The position numbers and the translations under genes are program-made. 64,000 bases of DNA from Cherax quadricarinatus (lineage: Eukaryota; Arthropoda; Malacostraca; Decapoda; Parastacidae), in the NCBI RefSeq assembly GCF_038502225.1, contig NC_091311.1:36915581-36979580 (forward strand). Direction: 5' to 3'. Positions 32,084-44,447 of this stretch are shown piece by piece (within the stretch, counting starts at the first letter, position 1; each line of letters opens with the position of its first letter). The notes beneath the pieces were generated by a model. The model did no database searches and was not told the origin of the DNA. It worked only from the letters and a program-made list of their open reading frames with translations.

Positions 32084-32179
32084 CTCACCTTTTTTCCCTC
32101 ATCAATTCTATGATTAACCTCATCCTTCATAAATCCATCCGCCGACACGTCAACTCCCAAGTATCTGAAAACATTCACT
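32084..32179 (-). mobile_element. RTE-R remainder
   Basis: CACCACTCACCTTTTTTCCC to AAGTATCTGAAAAC matches 5995-6085 of the first RTE-R copy. About 60 bp of RTE-R between the two halves is missing, so the LINE-F insertion was accompanied by a small deletion. Confidence 0.7.
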
Positions 32180-32230
32180 TTAAAATATTAATATTAATAT
32201 ATGAGAGGTGAGTGGCAGGGTGTTTATTGA

Positions 32231-32560
32231 ATAAAATCAGAATGGCACACTATCACTCCATTACTCCAATACTGAAACTATGTAGTGTGCCAAAACAAAA
32301 GCATTCACATTGCTAAACTCACAAACTAGTATTTAGCCACTTAGCCATAATACCAACTTACCTCATAATTTGTAATATTTTAAAGTTAAGAATTAATCTA
32401 AGTCTGCCCAAAATGCCTAGCCATGCTAGGTGTTCTAGTGGCACCCTCTGTAATTAGCATTTTGCTACATGTAAACCACACAATAACCAAATTCTGTAAA
32501 CTCAGCATTGTAATCCTTATAGAGAATAAACTTTGAATTTGAATTTGAATTTGAACTTGG
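32231..32560 (+). mobile_element. LINE-A2 3' UTR with (TTTGAA)n tail
   Basis: The block CTAAGTCTGCCCAAAATGCC, then AGCCATGCTAGGTG, recurs at 42389-42415 at the end of the LINE-A2 copy. It ends in TTTGAATTTGAATTTG, a hexamer tail characteristic of CR1-group LINEs. Coding sequence is absent. Confidence 0.75.
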
Positions 32561-32689
32561 CACTTAAAGCAAGAGGCTTATGACTCCTCTTTTTATCACA
32601 GCTAAGCTTAGACGCCATCGTCAATGAGAGCCAACTAATTAACGAAAGAGTAAACGAGAGAGAGAATGAGATACAGAGTTCTGACAATA

Positions 32690-32892
32690 CAGTGGACCCC
32701 CGGTTAATGATATTTTTTCATTCCAGAAGTATGTTCAGGTGCCAGTACTGACCGAATTTGTTCCCATAAGGAATATTGTGAAGTAGATTAGTCCATTTCA
32801 GACCCCCAAACATACACGTACAAACGCACTTACATAAATACACTTACATAATTGGTCACATTGGGAGGTAATCGTTAAGCGGGGATCCACTG
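32690..32892 (-). mobile_element. 203-bp Tig MITE (copy 1)
   Basis: Ends CAGTGGACCCCCGGTTAA and TTAAGCGGGGATCCACTG, flanked by TA. The body is the reverse complement of the copies at 37841 and 46930, all exactly 203 bp. Confidence 0.9.
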
Positions 32893-33138
32893 TATAAGAA
32901 TACAAACTGAACAGGTAGTGGGTGATCACTTGGTCAGGCGAAATAAATGCGTATTAATATGTATCTACTTTTAATTCATTCACGTAAGTTTGTAAGAGTT
33001 TGTATAACATTTACCTCAATATTTTTTATTATAATAATAATTACCTCACAATACAAATACTCTTAAATTGTGTACAAGTTGTACAAGTTAGTACAGAATA
33101 AACAAACAGCAACACACCATTTTTAGAGTGAATGAAGA

Positions 33139-33186
<48 letters not shown>

Positions 33187-33225
33187 CATTATTATTATCA
33201 TAATAAAAAGCACTAAACCCACAAG
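33139..33225 (-). repeat. (ATT)n tract with SINE tail
   Basis: About 15 ATT units followed by AAAAAGCACTAAACCCAC, the SINE 3' end seen at 33783 and 4836. The microsatellite is probably the expanded tail of an antisense SINE. Confidence 0.75.
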
Positions 33226-33780
33226 GGTCATGAATTATTATATATAGAGTGAAGGCATACAAAAAGAATATTTTTCTACAGTTATCCCTAAGTTTGACTA
33301 GAGAAAATGTAATTCTTCCAACACTACCTACACAGCTGCTTCGTAAACAAATTTCATATTTATGTCAATTTTTATTCTGTGAGTGTATGTATCATGTTTA
33401 TACGCTATGTAACAGGTTTCATATATAATTTTGAGGAAAATATCATAGATGGATTAATGAAAATGCCTATATTAATGTAAAGTAAGACATTTAGTGTGCC
33501 CAAGAGTGATTATTATTACGTAGTATTGGCATCATGAGTAGAGAGACTCTTAGTGATTTTAATGTGTACCTGCATACCAGCACAGTATTTGAAAGACCGC
33601 TTGCCGTATAGCAAATTTTGGTCATAATTTGACATCGCCATATTAGCGGAATGCCGTAAAGTGGGGCCCTACTGTATAATACATGTAATAAACATGTATA
33701 ATAATAATGTACCTTATAATAATAATTATAATAACAGAAAGCTTCAGAAGGCCATCACTAAATGGCAGTGTTTACCACAA

Positions 33781-33950
33781 CGTTATTATTATAATCAAGG
33801 GGGAAGCACTAAACCTGTAGGGTTGTGCAGTGCCTGTGGGGGGAACTGGAGCACAGATCCAGTTCCCTAGATCAAGAGCCCCTCGCCAGCATCAAGGAAC
33901 CTTCCTTGAAGGGTTTTATCACAACAAAGCGGGAGTGGTTGTGGCTGCCT
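33781..33950 (-). repeat. SINE-like repeat
   Basis: Begins TTATTATTATAATCAAGG, then GGGAAGCACTAAACCTG and a GC-rich body (CAGTGCCTGTGGGGGGAACT, then CCCCTCGCCAGCATC). Related decayed pieces occur at 14425 and 14885. I recall this repeat from decapod sequences but cannot assign a tRNA head. Confidence 0.55.
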
Positions 33951-34100
33951 CCACCTGTTACATAATGACATATTTTATTCATTCTAGAGTATATACCAGG
34001 TTTTTATGTTATTTATATTGTTTATTATGTCATATTAGATTAATTGTGATATATAAATAAGCTATAGAGTTGATATTAGGGAAATTATTGAAGTACAGAA

Positions 34101-34226
34101 TTCCACTGGAATGAATTAATTGCATTTCAATTAATTTAAATGAGGAAAATTGACTCTGCAAATGAGCAAATCCAGATGTGAGCAAGGTCATGGAACAGAT
34201 TAAACTTGTGAGTGGAGGTTCCACTG
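34101..34226 (+). mobile_element. Tig-like right end fragment
   Basis: TTAATTGCATTTCAATTAAT to GTGAGTGGAGGTTCCACTG followed by TA. It resembles the termini of the element at 60607-61371. The left end is not identifiable. Confidence 0.6.
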
Positions 34227-34282
34227 TATATCCATTATTCATTGATTCAGACTTTCTACAATAAATATATTCACAACTCACT

Positions 34283-35068
34283 ATACCTGGATTATACATG
34301 GAAAGGGTTTTGGGGATCAGTGCCCCCATGGCCTGGTCTGTGACCAGGCCTTGTGGTGGATCTGGGTTTGATCAACCAGGCTGTTACTATTAGCCATGTG
34401 TAAACCAATATACAAACCGCAGCCCGGCTGATTAGGTACTGACTTTAAGTGCCTGTCCAGTGCCTTCTTGAAGACAGCCAGGGGTCTATTGGTAATCCCC
34501 CTGATGTATGCTGGGAGGCAGTTGAACAGTTTTGGGCCCCTGATACTTACTGTGTACTCATGGCACCCTTGCTTTTCATTTGGGGGATGTTACAGCTCCT
34601 GCAGAGTCTTTTGTTTTTGTATGGAGTGATTTTTCATGTGCAAATTTGGTACTAATCCCTCTAGGATTTTCCAGTTGTATATTATCATGCATCTTTCTTG
34701 CCTGCATTCCAGGGAATACAAATCAAGGGACTTCAACCATTCCCAGTAATTTAGGTTCTCTGTGCATTCTCCAGATCAGCATTTTTGCCTGCCGTGAAAT
34801 GGGCCATGAGTGTACAGCAGTATTCCAGCTTAGAGTGAACAAGTGATTTTGAAGATAATCATCATAGGCTTACCATCCCTAGTTTTTGGTCTTTGAAAGT
34901 GAGATCCTCTGACATTATCTCTCTCAGGTCCTTCACATTAGTTTTTTGCTGTCATGTGGCTGGAATGTGTTTTATACTCTCATACAGTTTTAATTTCCTA
35001 AAGTTTTCCATATCGGAGTTATTGAAATTTCTCTTCATTGAACTTCACATTGTTTTCTACTGCTTAAT
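34283..35068 (-). pseudogene. LINE-D C-terminus and 3' UTR, antisense, decayed
   Basis: Runs from the tail (TATACCTGGATTATAC) through the same 3' UTR and C-terminal module as 16449-17101 to the NNMKFNDEKF region (near 35040, as TTGAACTTCACATTGTTTTC). It is much more degraded than the 16.4 kb copy: no frame over 90 codons. Confidence 0.8.
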
Positions 35069-35104
35069 TAAAGAAATAACAAAAAGGCATAATACCATGA
35101 CTGG

Positions 35105-36050
35105 AACAATACACAAATAACCCACACATAGGAGAGAGGAGCTTATGATGGTGTTTCATTCCAACTTGGACCATTTACAAAATCACACTAACAAAATGGA
35201 GAGAAGGAGGAAGTATATATAGGCCAGCGGACAGGGATGGGACAAGAGAGGTAGTAGGAAAAGAAGAAGAGAAGTAGTGGTAGAGGTGGAAGTAGTAGTA
35301 GTGGAGTCCGTCAAAAACTAAGAAAGAGGATCACTGCAAGGGAGCTAGGGGCCCACAAAGGTAGGAACAAGAACACAGAGGGGGAAAAATAATAATAATG
35401 GACCAAATACCCAAGGCAGAAGAAAACCCAAAGGAGAAAGAGGAAAGTGGCAGAGGGAGAAGGGGGGAAAAAAGAATCAGGTTAAGTCATGGGTGTTCCG
35501 AAGTTTGGAGCATTTTACAATGTAATGGGAAAGAAAGGCATCTACAGAGACAAAGCCAGGACTAAGATTCATACAAAGAAAGTTGTGTATAAGGGAGGAT
35601 TCAACCAGATGGTGACTGTGAATGTTAGATGTAGGGTTGACAGTTTTAGTAGAAGACAAGTCAATAGGACGACTGTGATCTCTGAAATGACAGAAAAGAG
35701 CATTGTTGGTGTTGGCAAGCCTAACACTACTTTTGTGCTCCCTGAGTCTGTCACAAAGAAAACAGCCAGTTTCTCCAAAGTACTAAAGGGGACAAGAGGA
35801 ACAAGAAATAGAGTAGACACCAGGAGAATCTATAGAGGGAGGAGAGGCATGAACTAGATTGGTACGAAGAGTGTAAGTGTGTCCTAGCTTCTTGGAGTGG
35901 CTAGTACATGGCAACTCAAGTTCATTATTCCCCACACATTCATAAATAGTCATCATTTGCTCTCCACTTTTCCTGGATTTACTCTGTTTTGATATAATTA
36001 CATTGTGAGTAACCACAGCCTCTACATCAAGTGTTGGTGTTAAGAGGAAG
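35105..36050 (-). pseudogene. Penelope-like element, GIY-YIG endonuclease and 3' UTR, antisense
   Basis: The minus strand gives PGVYSISCSSC (about 35790-35825), a stop, then YFGETGCFLCDRLREHKSSV, NNALFCHFRDHSRPID (about 35670-35705) and LVESSLIHN (35600). This is the GIY-YIG nuclease of Penelope-like retroelements: GVY for GIY, YFG for YIG, the R of DRLREHK and the E of VESSLIHN are in place. The CxxC precedes. Reverse transcriptase is missing. One stop and a truncation make it inactive. The plus-strand frame 35489-35857 is its shadow. Confidence 0.8.
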
Positions 36051-36760
36051 GATGTGAAAAACTATATGATCATGGCAAAACACTCTTATTTATCCAATAA
36101 AGGTAATAAAATTACTCTCCTATACTTACAACTCTTTCATTTTCAATTTTTATTACATCTTTAATTTGTTATGCATACAATAGAGTAGTGCTTCCTGTGT
36201 TATTTTGTAGTATTTTAAATAACCAGACAATTGGCATTATTGAACACTATCCCTTTTTCATCCATTAAATGTTAGTTTTATTGTACAGTCAAGGAAATGC
36301 TGCAGTGAGGTGGTTACCAGCATTAGTTATGACACAATTGTTCACATATAAAGCTAAAACAAATTAGGATGAGGATTAGGTAGGTGGTGCTGCTGAGTAT
36401 ATAGCCATGTGATACTCCTTGTTCTTAAAGGAGAATTATAAATTCAGAGTGGAACAGCATAAGAGTTTTAACTGAATGAATTTAAGTAGAGACCAGGCAC
36501 AATGCAGTTCTAGGATTTTGGTGCCACAAGCAGCTTGAATTTGCAACTTTTAAAAATACAATTCTAATATTTTTTATAATAAAAACTACAACTGTATTAA
36601 TAGTGTAATATGGTTCACCACAGCTATGATAAATTAAAATCAAATATTTAAGTCTGGAATAGTAGTTATGTTTACAGTGGCAAATTAAGAATTTACTAAG
36701 ATAGTGGTAAAGGACATACTAGGCGTAATAAATATTTATGATCATTACACATAAAATATT
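36051..36760. other. AT-rich stretch without gene
   Basis: No frame of note, no terminal repeats, no tandem structure that I can see. Confidence 0.5.
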
Positions 36761-36890
36761 TTTTTTTAACACATCGGCTATTTCCCACTAAGGTAGGGTG
36801 ATCCAAAAAGAAAGAAAAGCCCAAAAAGAAAGAAAAAACTTTCATCATCATTCAACACTTTCACCATCACATATAAGTACCAGCACACAT
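36761..36890 (-). mobile_element. RTE-R 3' UTR, antisense (split copy, left)
   Basis: T run, then ATCGGCTATTTCCCACTAAG and AAAAACTTTCATCATCATTC, as at 29110. Continues at 37386-37590 after a LINE-D 3' end. Confidence 0.75.
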
Positions 36891-37385
36891 AAGTACAATA
36901 AGGCACTTAAATTACTGGGAATGATTAAGTCCCTTGATTTGTATTCCCTGAACTGCAGGTGAGAGAGATACATGATAATTTCACTTGGAAAATCCTAGAG
37001 GGATTAGTACCAAACTTGCACATGAAAATCATTCCCTGTGAAAGCAAAAGGCTCGGCAGCAGATGCAAGATTCCCCCAATGAAAAGAAGTGGCACCACGA
37101 GCACACTGAGAGAAAACACAATAAGTGTCAGGGGCCTAAGACTGTTCAACTGCCTCCCAGCATACATAAGGGGGATTACCCATAGACCCCTGGCTGTCTT
37201 CAAGAAGGCACTGGACAGGCACCTAAAGTCAGTACCTGACCAGCTAGGATGTGGTCCGTACATCAGTTTGCATGTGGCCAGCAGTAACAGCCTGGTTGAT
37301 CAGACCCTGATTCACCATGAGTCCTGGTCTCAGACTGGGCCGTGGGGGCACTGACCCCCGAAACCCTCTCCAGGTATACTCCAGG
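36891..37385 (+). mobile_element. LINE-D C-terminus and 3' end inserted in RTE-R
   Basis: Encodes WKILEGLVPNLHMKIIPCE, RCKIPPMKRSGTTSTLRENT and LFNCLPAYIRGITHRPLAVF (36980-37220), then the 3' UTR and the tandem tail CTCCAGGTATACTCCAGGTA. It is 5' truncated. The RTE-R UTR on both sides shows the host. Confidence 0.85.
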
Positions 37386-37590
37386 TATCATACATAATCA
37401 CTGTCTTTGCAGAGGTGCCCAGTATGACAGTTCAGATGTCCCTCCAAACTGCCAATATCCCAGACCCCTCCTTTAAAGTGCAGGGATTGTACTTCCCATT
37501 TCCAGGACTCAAGTCCAGCTAACCGGTTTCCCTGAATCCCTTCACAAAATATTATCCTGCTTACACTCCAACAGCTCGTCAGGTCCCAAT
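37386..37590 (-). mobile_element. RTE-R 3' UTR, antisense (split copy, right)
   Basis: AATCACTGTCTTTGCAGAGG to CTCCAACAGCTCGTCAGGTC continues the UTR as at 29218-29450. It ends where LINE-A2 begins. Confidence 0.75.
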
Positions 37591-37840
37591 GCCAATGGTA
37601 TCAATGATTGGATAGACATATTTCTTAATAAATTACTTAGACTATACAACAAACATTGTCCCATAAAAATGAAACAGATTACGAATAAACGGCTAGGTTG
37701 CCCATAGCTAACTAACAGCATACTAAGATCCATTGATAAGAAACATCAATATGAAAAGCAATAGAGACAGGGCCTAATATACAAAGATATTATTAAACAC
37801 CAATTCTCACCAGACTAATAAGAAAGGCCAAGAAATTGTA

Positions 37841-38043
37841 CAGTGGTACCTCAGGATACGAACAGCTCAAAACTCAAACCATTATGTAAGTGTATTTATG
37901 TAAGTGCTTTTGTAAGTATATTTTTGGGGGTCTGAAATGGATTAATGTAATTTACATTATTCCTTATGGGAACAAATTCATTTGGTATCGGCACTTGAAC
38001 AGCCTTCTGGAATGAAATAAATTCGTATCCTGAGGTACCACTG
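37841..38043 (+). mobile_element. 203-bp Tig MITE (copy 2)
   Basis: Ends CAGTGGTACCTCAGGATACG and CGTATCCTGAGGTACCACTG are perfect inverted repeats; TA on both sides. It interrupts LINE-A2 within codons matching RRAKKLYY of LINE-A (57455). Confidence 0.95.
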
Positions 38044-39742
38044 TACTATTCCAGCAGATTCACTTAAACAAGAGAAGATATAAAAAAACCTGGAAAACAC
38101 ACTTTCAGATTCTGGGCATCCACAAACTGAAAAAAAAAACTTGGGATATTGTCCTAACTAAGCCAAATGAAACACAACTACGGCCTATTGATACAGTTAA
38201 CAAGTTAAATGATATCTTCTCAACCATAGGATCAAATCTTGCCAATAAAATTCCAGGTACCAATGCCCAAGCAAGTGATTACCTAGATGAGAATTTCCCA
38301 ACCTCCTTCTATCTTGCACCTACCCAACCCACTGAAGTCACTACGATTATCAAGTCAATTAAAAATAAATCAGGGAATCTGTCTCAAGTCCCATCATTAT
38401 TGTACAAGTGAGTGGCTCTCTTCCTTTCGCCTGCCATTTCAATACATTTTAACAAGTCACTAGAAACTAGAACTTTCCCGACACCACTCAAGACAGCAAA
38501 GGTTACACCAATTCACAAAGGTGGTGACCCCACAGATGTAAATAACTACAGGCCAATCTCAAACTTACAGTTACTATCCAAAATCTTTGAGAAACTCGTG
38601 CACAAGAGATTATATTCATTTATTACAGCACAAAGCATACTCAACCCCTGCCAATTTGGCTTTAGAAAAAACAAAAACACAAATGGTGCAATTGTAAAAA
38701 TGCTTGACCTGCTTTACACAGCACTGGAAAATGAGGAATATCCATTAAGACTCTTTGACCTAAGGAAAGCTTTTGATACAATAGACCATGGCATCCTACT
38801 CCAAAAACTTGACCATTATGGTATAAGAGGCTACGCACTTATGTATTTCAAATCCTACCTTACTAATAGGTATCAATACGACACCATTAAGGACACAACC
38901 TCATCTACATGACCACTTGATACTGGAGTGCCACAGGAAAGTGTCCTTGGTTCCATGCTCTTCCTCTTATATATCAATATATCAATGATCTTCCCAATGT
39001 ATCACAACACCTGAAACCAATTATCTTTGCTGACGATGCAACTTATGTCATTTCCCACCCAAATCTTGCCTCACACAACACAATTGTTAATGAAGATCTA
39101 CAAAAAATATAAACCTGGATAACTGCCAATAAACTCACACTTAATACTGACAAAACCTTCTATATTATGTTTGGTAACAGAACAGGTGTTGCACAACTGA
39201 ACATTATGATTGACAACATTCTTATTACTTAATATAATGAGGGCAAATTCCTGGGCCTACACCTTGACAGCAACCTGAATTTCAGCACCCATATCCAACA
39301 TGTAGCGAAGAAAAGTATCCAAAACAGTTTGGATCCTCTCTAAGATATGTTACTATGTACCACAATCAGCCCTACTCACACTATACTATTCACTCATCTA
39401 TCCCTACCTCACCTATGCCATTTGTGCTTGGGGATCAACAGCAGCAAACCGCCTAAAACCAATAATACCCCAACAAAGGCTGCAGTAAGAATTATCACAC
39501 AATCCAATCCCAGGCAATATCCCTCCCCCCACTCTTCAAAGACCTAAACTTACTGTTCAGAAAATCCACACTTACTACTATGCAACCTACATTTACAGAA
39601 CCATAAATTCCAATATTAACCCTGAGCTAAAATGCTTTCTTGATAGTTGTGACAGGACCCATAGGCACAATACCAAACATAAAAATCTCTATGACATTCT
39701 CCGTGTTCGGCTAAATCTATACAAACGTTCAGTGTACATGAA

Positions 39743-40715
39743 CCCTTCCAGGGTTTCTGACGTACTAGTACGTTTTACTCACCAGGGTTATCGACATACT
39801 AGTACTCATAAATTCTAGCGCCTTCAAATCTAGCGAGAGAAAGCTGGTAGGCCTACATATGAAAGAATGGGTCTATGTGGTCAGTGTGCACAGTATAAAA
39901 ATGATGGTATTCTAGTTTTCCTGGTCTCATTTTATAGAATGGAAGACATATTACAGAAATTGAGATGATTTTGATTGGTTTCACAATGAAAAGTACCTTG
40001 AAATTGAGCTGGAAGTAGCAGAAATGTTCGATTTTTGACAAAGTTCAAAAGTAAACAAATCATGCCAAGTGTCCAATACATGTCAACTGGTGAGTCTAAT
40101 ATTCTTTCACAAGTGTGCTGATATTATTTATACCATTTCTACACTAATGCAGTAGTCTGCATAACAGTAAATCTTCTATTTTTTGTGAGAATAAAAATTG
40201 AAAGTGGAAAGCGAAAGAAATGTAAGAGGGGCCTGGGAATGTGACTAATGAACAGAGGAAATGTTATTTTAGTGTCATTAATGTCTGTCTTGTTTATTCT
40301 GGACCCTATTTGGAAACTGACATCTTTTGAAATTTGTGTGAAATTGGCAAAATTGCCAATTTCTGACCACTTTATTGGATAGTTGAAATCAGTAAATGGG
40401 TGGTTTCTTGTACTCATTCGATAGAAAAAAATGGAGTTCTAGCAAAATAGTTATGATTTTTGTTAACTAGTACACTGGAATTGGCCGAAAATAGGGTTCA
40501 AAGTGGGTGAAATCGTCGATGAGTAAACATCGTCGAGACCACTAACATCGTGAGAGCATAATTCTGTAAGTTTTCCATCAAATTTCATACTTTTGGTGTC
40601 ATTATGTTTGGGAAAAGATTCTCTATCATTTCATTTTTTTTTTTTTTTTTTTTTTTTTGGAAAATTTTCGACCCTGAGAACAAGTTTAGGAGAGGGCCTC
40701 TCGACCCTGAAAAGG
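39743..40715 (+). mobile_element. TTAA element inserted in LINE-A2 (973 bp)
   Basis: TTAA at 40716-40719 on the right and a mutated TGAA on the left. Palindromes GTACTAGTAC (39762-39771) and ATACTAGTAC (39796-39805) with the usual 34-bp spacing. About 100 bp shorter than other members because of an internal deletion after 39900. The LINE-A2 frame resumes at GPKI. Confidence 0.85.
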
Positions 40716-41054
40716 TTAAAGGGCCTAAAATCTGAAACTCTCTACCTGAAAACTCTGGAACTGCAGACTGAGCCAGCATTTTTAAAACTACCCTCAGAAA
40801 ATATCTTACCTCCCTAACATACCCCACCATCAACTAACTACATGAAAACCACCCATTCATGCACACACACACACACATCCTCCTGACCCAAATGACTATG
40901 AACATAAAATTGCCTAATAAATCTCAAGCTGGTCCTAAGTCTGCCTGAGATACTCCAATATAGGGGCTTTAATAGAAACTGTGTATCATGCCAAGACAAA
41001 ACCATTATCATTACTAATTTTGAAGATTGTTATATTCTTAAATGTTCTGAACTA

Positions 41055-42258
41055 CAGTAGACCGACATTTAGCATGAGTTTATTTGGCACAATTCGGGTA
41101 TAGCACGATATAAGAATTGCAGCACAATTTCATGTGACACGTCATAAAATTAATTTAACATGGTTCAGTTTGCGGGAAGGAAAAAAATTCCCTTTTCTTC
41201 AAGTGGCCACCTTGTTGTGGATCAGCCGGGGAGACCTCCTACCATCCTCTACCACCCCCTGACACCACCCCACCATCCCAGCATTCGTACTTCATACACG
41301 TCCAGTCTTTCTCTGCTACAAGCTAGCTATGTTTGTGAATTGTGTTTTGATCTTTTAATTACTATATCTTGTATTTGCTAAGCACTCATGACACCCAGTA
41401 GGCATTACCAGTTTTGCTGAAAGTGACACAAGAAGTTATAAGCATTTAAGTCTTAGAATTAACGAAGGAAACAAAGATATTAGACAAGAGATAACCGTAA
41501 TGAAGTGTTACTTTGTACACATAAAAAGAGGTAAACATGAGTTTGTGTGACTGACTTACTGAATGACTGGCTTACTGACTTGACTGAATGACTTACTAAC
41601 TTCACTGAACGACTTACTGACTTGACTGAATGACTTACTGACTTAACTGAATGACTTACTGACATGACTGAATGACTTACTAACTTGACTGAATGACTTA
41701 CTGACTTGACTGAATGACTTGACTGACTGACTGAATGACTTGACTGAATTACTTACTGACTTGACTGAATGACTTACTGACATGACTGAATGACTTACTG
41801 ACTTGACTGACTGAATGCCTTGACTGACTGAATGACTCACTGGCTTGACTGACTGACTGAATGACTTTAAGTTAGACACTCCAGTACAACCATTGACTTC
41901 AGTACTATCCACCTCAGCCCAGTAGGGCCACAGCATAACTCTCCACTCTCTTCACAATCATCCACAAACACCAGCACCCACAATATAAGATAAGAAATAC
42001 TATTATTTCTGTTACATTTGTAGCCTTAATTAACCAGTAAAAACAACATAATACATCACAACAATGAACTACAATTCCATATTCACTTTTATTTTTGTAA
42101 GATATGGAGGCCTAAAAAAAAAAAAGTTGTTTGGCATTTTTGGGGCTCCCAGGAATGTAACCCTATTTTTCCCATAAGTTCCTTAGTTCATCTAACACAG
42201 TTTTACCTAACACGCTATTTTCAGGAATGTAACTACCGTGTTAAATGATGGTCTACTG
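41055..42258 (+). mobile_element. TA-flanked DNA element with tandem array
   Basis: Ends CAGTAGACCGACATTTAGCA and TGATGGTCTACTG, TA on both sides. It splits the LINE-A2 3' UTR at ...GAAC-TA-CCTCAC. It has the outer-end style of the Tig group but its own inner sequence. Holds a tandem array at 41545-41868. No transposase seen. Confidence 0.8.
41545..41868 (+). repeat. Degenerate tandem array, unit ACTTGACTGAATGACTTACTG
   Basis: About 15 imperfect units of roughly 21 bp, each built from the shorter words GACT and TGAATGACT. Some units have lost parts, leaving runs of GACTGACTGA. The open frames it creates on the minus strand (repeats of SVSHSVK) are artefacts of the repeat. Confidence 0.9.
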
Positions 42259-42520
42259 TACCTCACTATTGTATGTAAATCCATTTAATGATTTGTAATT
42301 TGTAATTTTAACTACCTCACTATTGTAAGTAAATCCATTTAATAATTTGTAATTTGTAAAATAGAATAAGAATTATTATTAGTCTGCCCAAAATGCCTAG
42401 GCTTGCTAGGCATGCTAGTGTCCTTCTTTGTAATTGTTGTTTTATAATATGCAAACCACCCATTGTAATCTTTACAGAGAAATCAACATTTCAATTTCAA
42501 GTTCAATTTCAATTAGATTT

Positions 42521-42892
42521 TCTTTTTAGTAAGTTATACGGGAAAAGGGGTTACTAGCCCATTGCTCTCGGCATTTTAGTTAACTGTTACAACACACATG
42601 GCTTACGGAGGAAAGATTCTTATTCCACTTCCCCATGGATATGAAAGGAAAAGTAATAAGAACAAGAACTATTAAGACAAAATCAAAGAAAACTCAGATG
42701 AGTGTGTATACATAAACATGTACATGCGTATGTAGTGTGACCTAAGTGTAAGTAGAAGTAGAAAGACGTACCTGAAATCTTGCATGCCTACCATAATGTA
42801 AAACAAATACAGGCTCCTGTTTTACACTCACTTGGCAGTACAGTAGTACCTCCCTGGGCAGTTGCTGTCTACCAACCTACTACAGGTTGGCC
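42521..42892 (-). repeat. Interspersed repeat, probably LINE UTR
   Basis: GTTACTAGCCCATTGCTCTC, then GTGTGACCTAAGTGTAAGTA and CAGTTGCTGTCTACCAACCT are phrases I recall from decapod repeats associated with RTE-type LINEs. No coding frame. Class and strand are uncertain. Confidence 0.4.
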
Positions 42893-44065
42893 ATCACTGA
42901 TCCGGCATACCAGGACCTGTAGGGTTCCAGATTAGTAGATTTTGCCAGATACAGAGTAGTTAGACTAGATTGCACTTAACCCAACAGAGATATTTACACA
43001 TCAGTGATTTCACCCAATTTATGCCCTATTTTTGGTCCATTACATTGTTCCAGTCTACCAAATTCATAGCTATTTCGCTGGTATTCCTTCTATTCTGTCG
43101 ATTGAATACAAGAAACTGACCATTCACCTATTTCAACTACCCAATAAAGTGGTCAAAATTTGGTAATCTGGCCAATTTCACACAAATTTCAAAAGATGCC
43201 AATTTCAAAATAAGGTTCAGAATAAACAATGCAGACATTCCTAGCGCTAAAATAACATTTTCTCTGTTCATTAGTCATGTCTCCAGGTCCTCTCTTATGC
43301 TTGCTTTCCATTTTGAATTTTTATTCACACAACAAAATAGAAGATTTACTGTTATGCAGACTACTGCATTATTGTAATAATTGTATAAATAATATCAACC
43401 CTTTTAGACTGGCTAGTTGGACATGAATGGTGACATCATTTGTTTACTCTTGAACAAAGGCAAAAATTAAACATTTCCACTACTTTGAACTCAATTTTGA
43501 GCTACTTTTATTCTTTAAACAATTGAAAATCATCTCTATTTCTGTAATTTATCTTCCATTCTATCAAATGAAACCAAACAACTAGAATACAACTATACAA
43601 ACCATACAAAAATACACTGCAAAGTCAGGTTTACACTATAAACATGGTCAATTTTTTTCTCATTATGCACTGCGTGCTGCAGGATTTTTTTTTTACATAG
43701 TGCACACTTAACGCACAGATCTATTCTCATATGTAGGCCCAAATTTACTGGTCACAGCTTATCTGAGTGAGCTGAGCTTATGGCGACCAAAAGTGTCTTC
43801 AAAGCCACCTTATCTTTTATGTACAATGTATGGTGTATGTGCTTTGCACAATGAGAAGCATTTCTTTTATTCATTGGAACCATCGCTAGGGCTGAAAGTG
43901 AGCAGGTTATTACAGTAAATGGAGAAAAAGAAATTGGAATGACTTATGCAGGAAGTAACACCACCAAACAGCGGCAGGTTGGTGTGGCAACCCCAGAAAT
44001 GTGAAGTTATGCTAGCCGAAATCAGTGCCAGATTACTGATTGCCGGATTAGTGATGGCCAACCTG
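42893..44065. mobile_element. TA-flanked element with CAGGTTGGCC ends
   Basis: Inverted ends CAGGTTGGCCATCACTGATC and GATTAGTGATGGCCAACCTG, extended by a shared CCGGC/GCCGG, with TA flanks. Internal 42970-43790 is a TTAA-family body in reverse orientation lacking its TTAA termini. The right part (43870-44045) matches the left part of the 44544 element in reverse. Non-autonomous. Confidence 0.85.
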
Positions 44066-44447
44066 TATAACAAATGAAATATAATTAGTCAGTTAAATAT
44101 CATATCAAATTCAAGGCAAGTTTTTTAGGAGTATTTTTTATGAAAAATAATATGATGTCATAAAAGTTTACTGTAAATTATTTCTGCAGATATGGACATA
44201 AGAAATAAAGACACAGATAATACTTTGTAAGATTATCAGTACAATAGATTATTAAGTCTAAAAGAAGATAAAGGCAATATTACTGCATAGAGTAAAATAA
44301 AATGAAGACCTACACTTAATCTATACTTAAAATTTATTCAATCAATTCAAAATTAAGAATCACAATAAAGATATAACTGTCACATTTGGCAAGTTGAGTG
44401 ATACTAGTTCCTTGAATTTTGAATTAATACATAATATGATGAGATAG
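44066..44447. other. AT-rich spacer
   Basis: About 380 bp, no recognised repeat or frame. Confidence 0.5.

Larger units (their letters stand above)
28338..33674 (-). mobile_element. G-family element opened by nested insertions
   Basis: Ends CAGTAGGGCCCCACTT and AAGTGGGGCCCTACTG with TA on both sides (28336-28337, 33675-33676). Family sequence recurs at 28957-29095 (CAACAAGTTTACACTAAC), 32180-32230, 32561-32689 and 32893-33674. Between them sit a hairpin, RTE-R with LINE-F, a LINE-A2 end and a 203-bp MITE. Non-autonomous; I see no transposase of its own. Confidence 0.8.
37592..42520 (+). pseudogene. LINE-A2 copy with three nested insertions
   Basis: Linker and RT of a LINE-A relative. WIDIFLNKLLRLYNKHCP (37615) precedes PSLLYK (38395), VTPIHKGGDPTDVNNYRPIS (38505), FDLRKAFDTIDHGILL (motif A, about 38755), VPQESVLG-like motif B and FADDATYV (about 39030). 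The C-terminal CAWGSTAANRLKPII (39427) and GPKIWNSL (40723, as GPKI-NSL) follow. The 3' UTR runs to a TTTCAA-type tail at 42500. Stops and frameshifts throughout. Interrupted by a 203-bp MITE, a TTAA element and a 1.2 kb TA-flanked element. Confidence 0.85.

Noticed and set aside
33041..33262. Asparagine-rich frame on the minus strand
   Set aside because: It is the ATT microsatellite read as AAT codons.
35489..35857. 122-codon plus-strand frame with ATG
   Set aside because: It is the antisense shadow of the Penelope GIY-YIG domain, which carries recognisable motifs on the minus strand.
41480..41936. Repeat protein with SVSHSVK units
   Set aside because: It is the translation of a degenerate 21-bp tandem array inside a DNA transposon.
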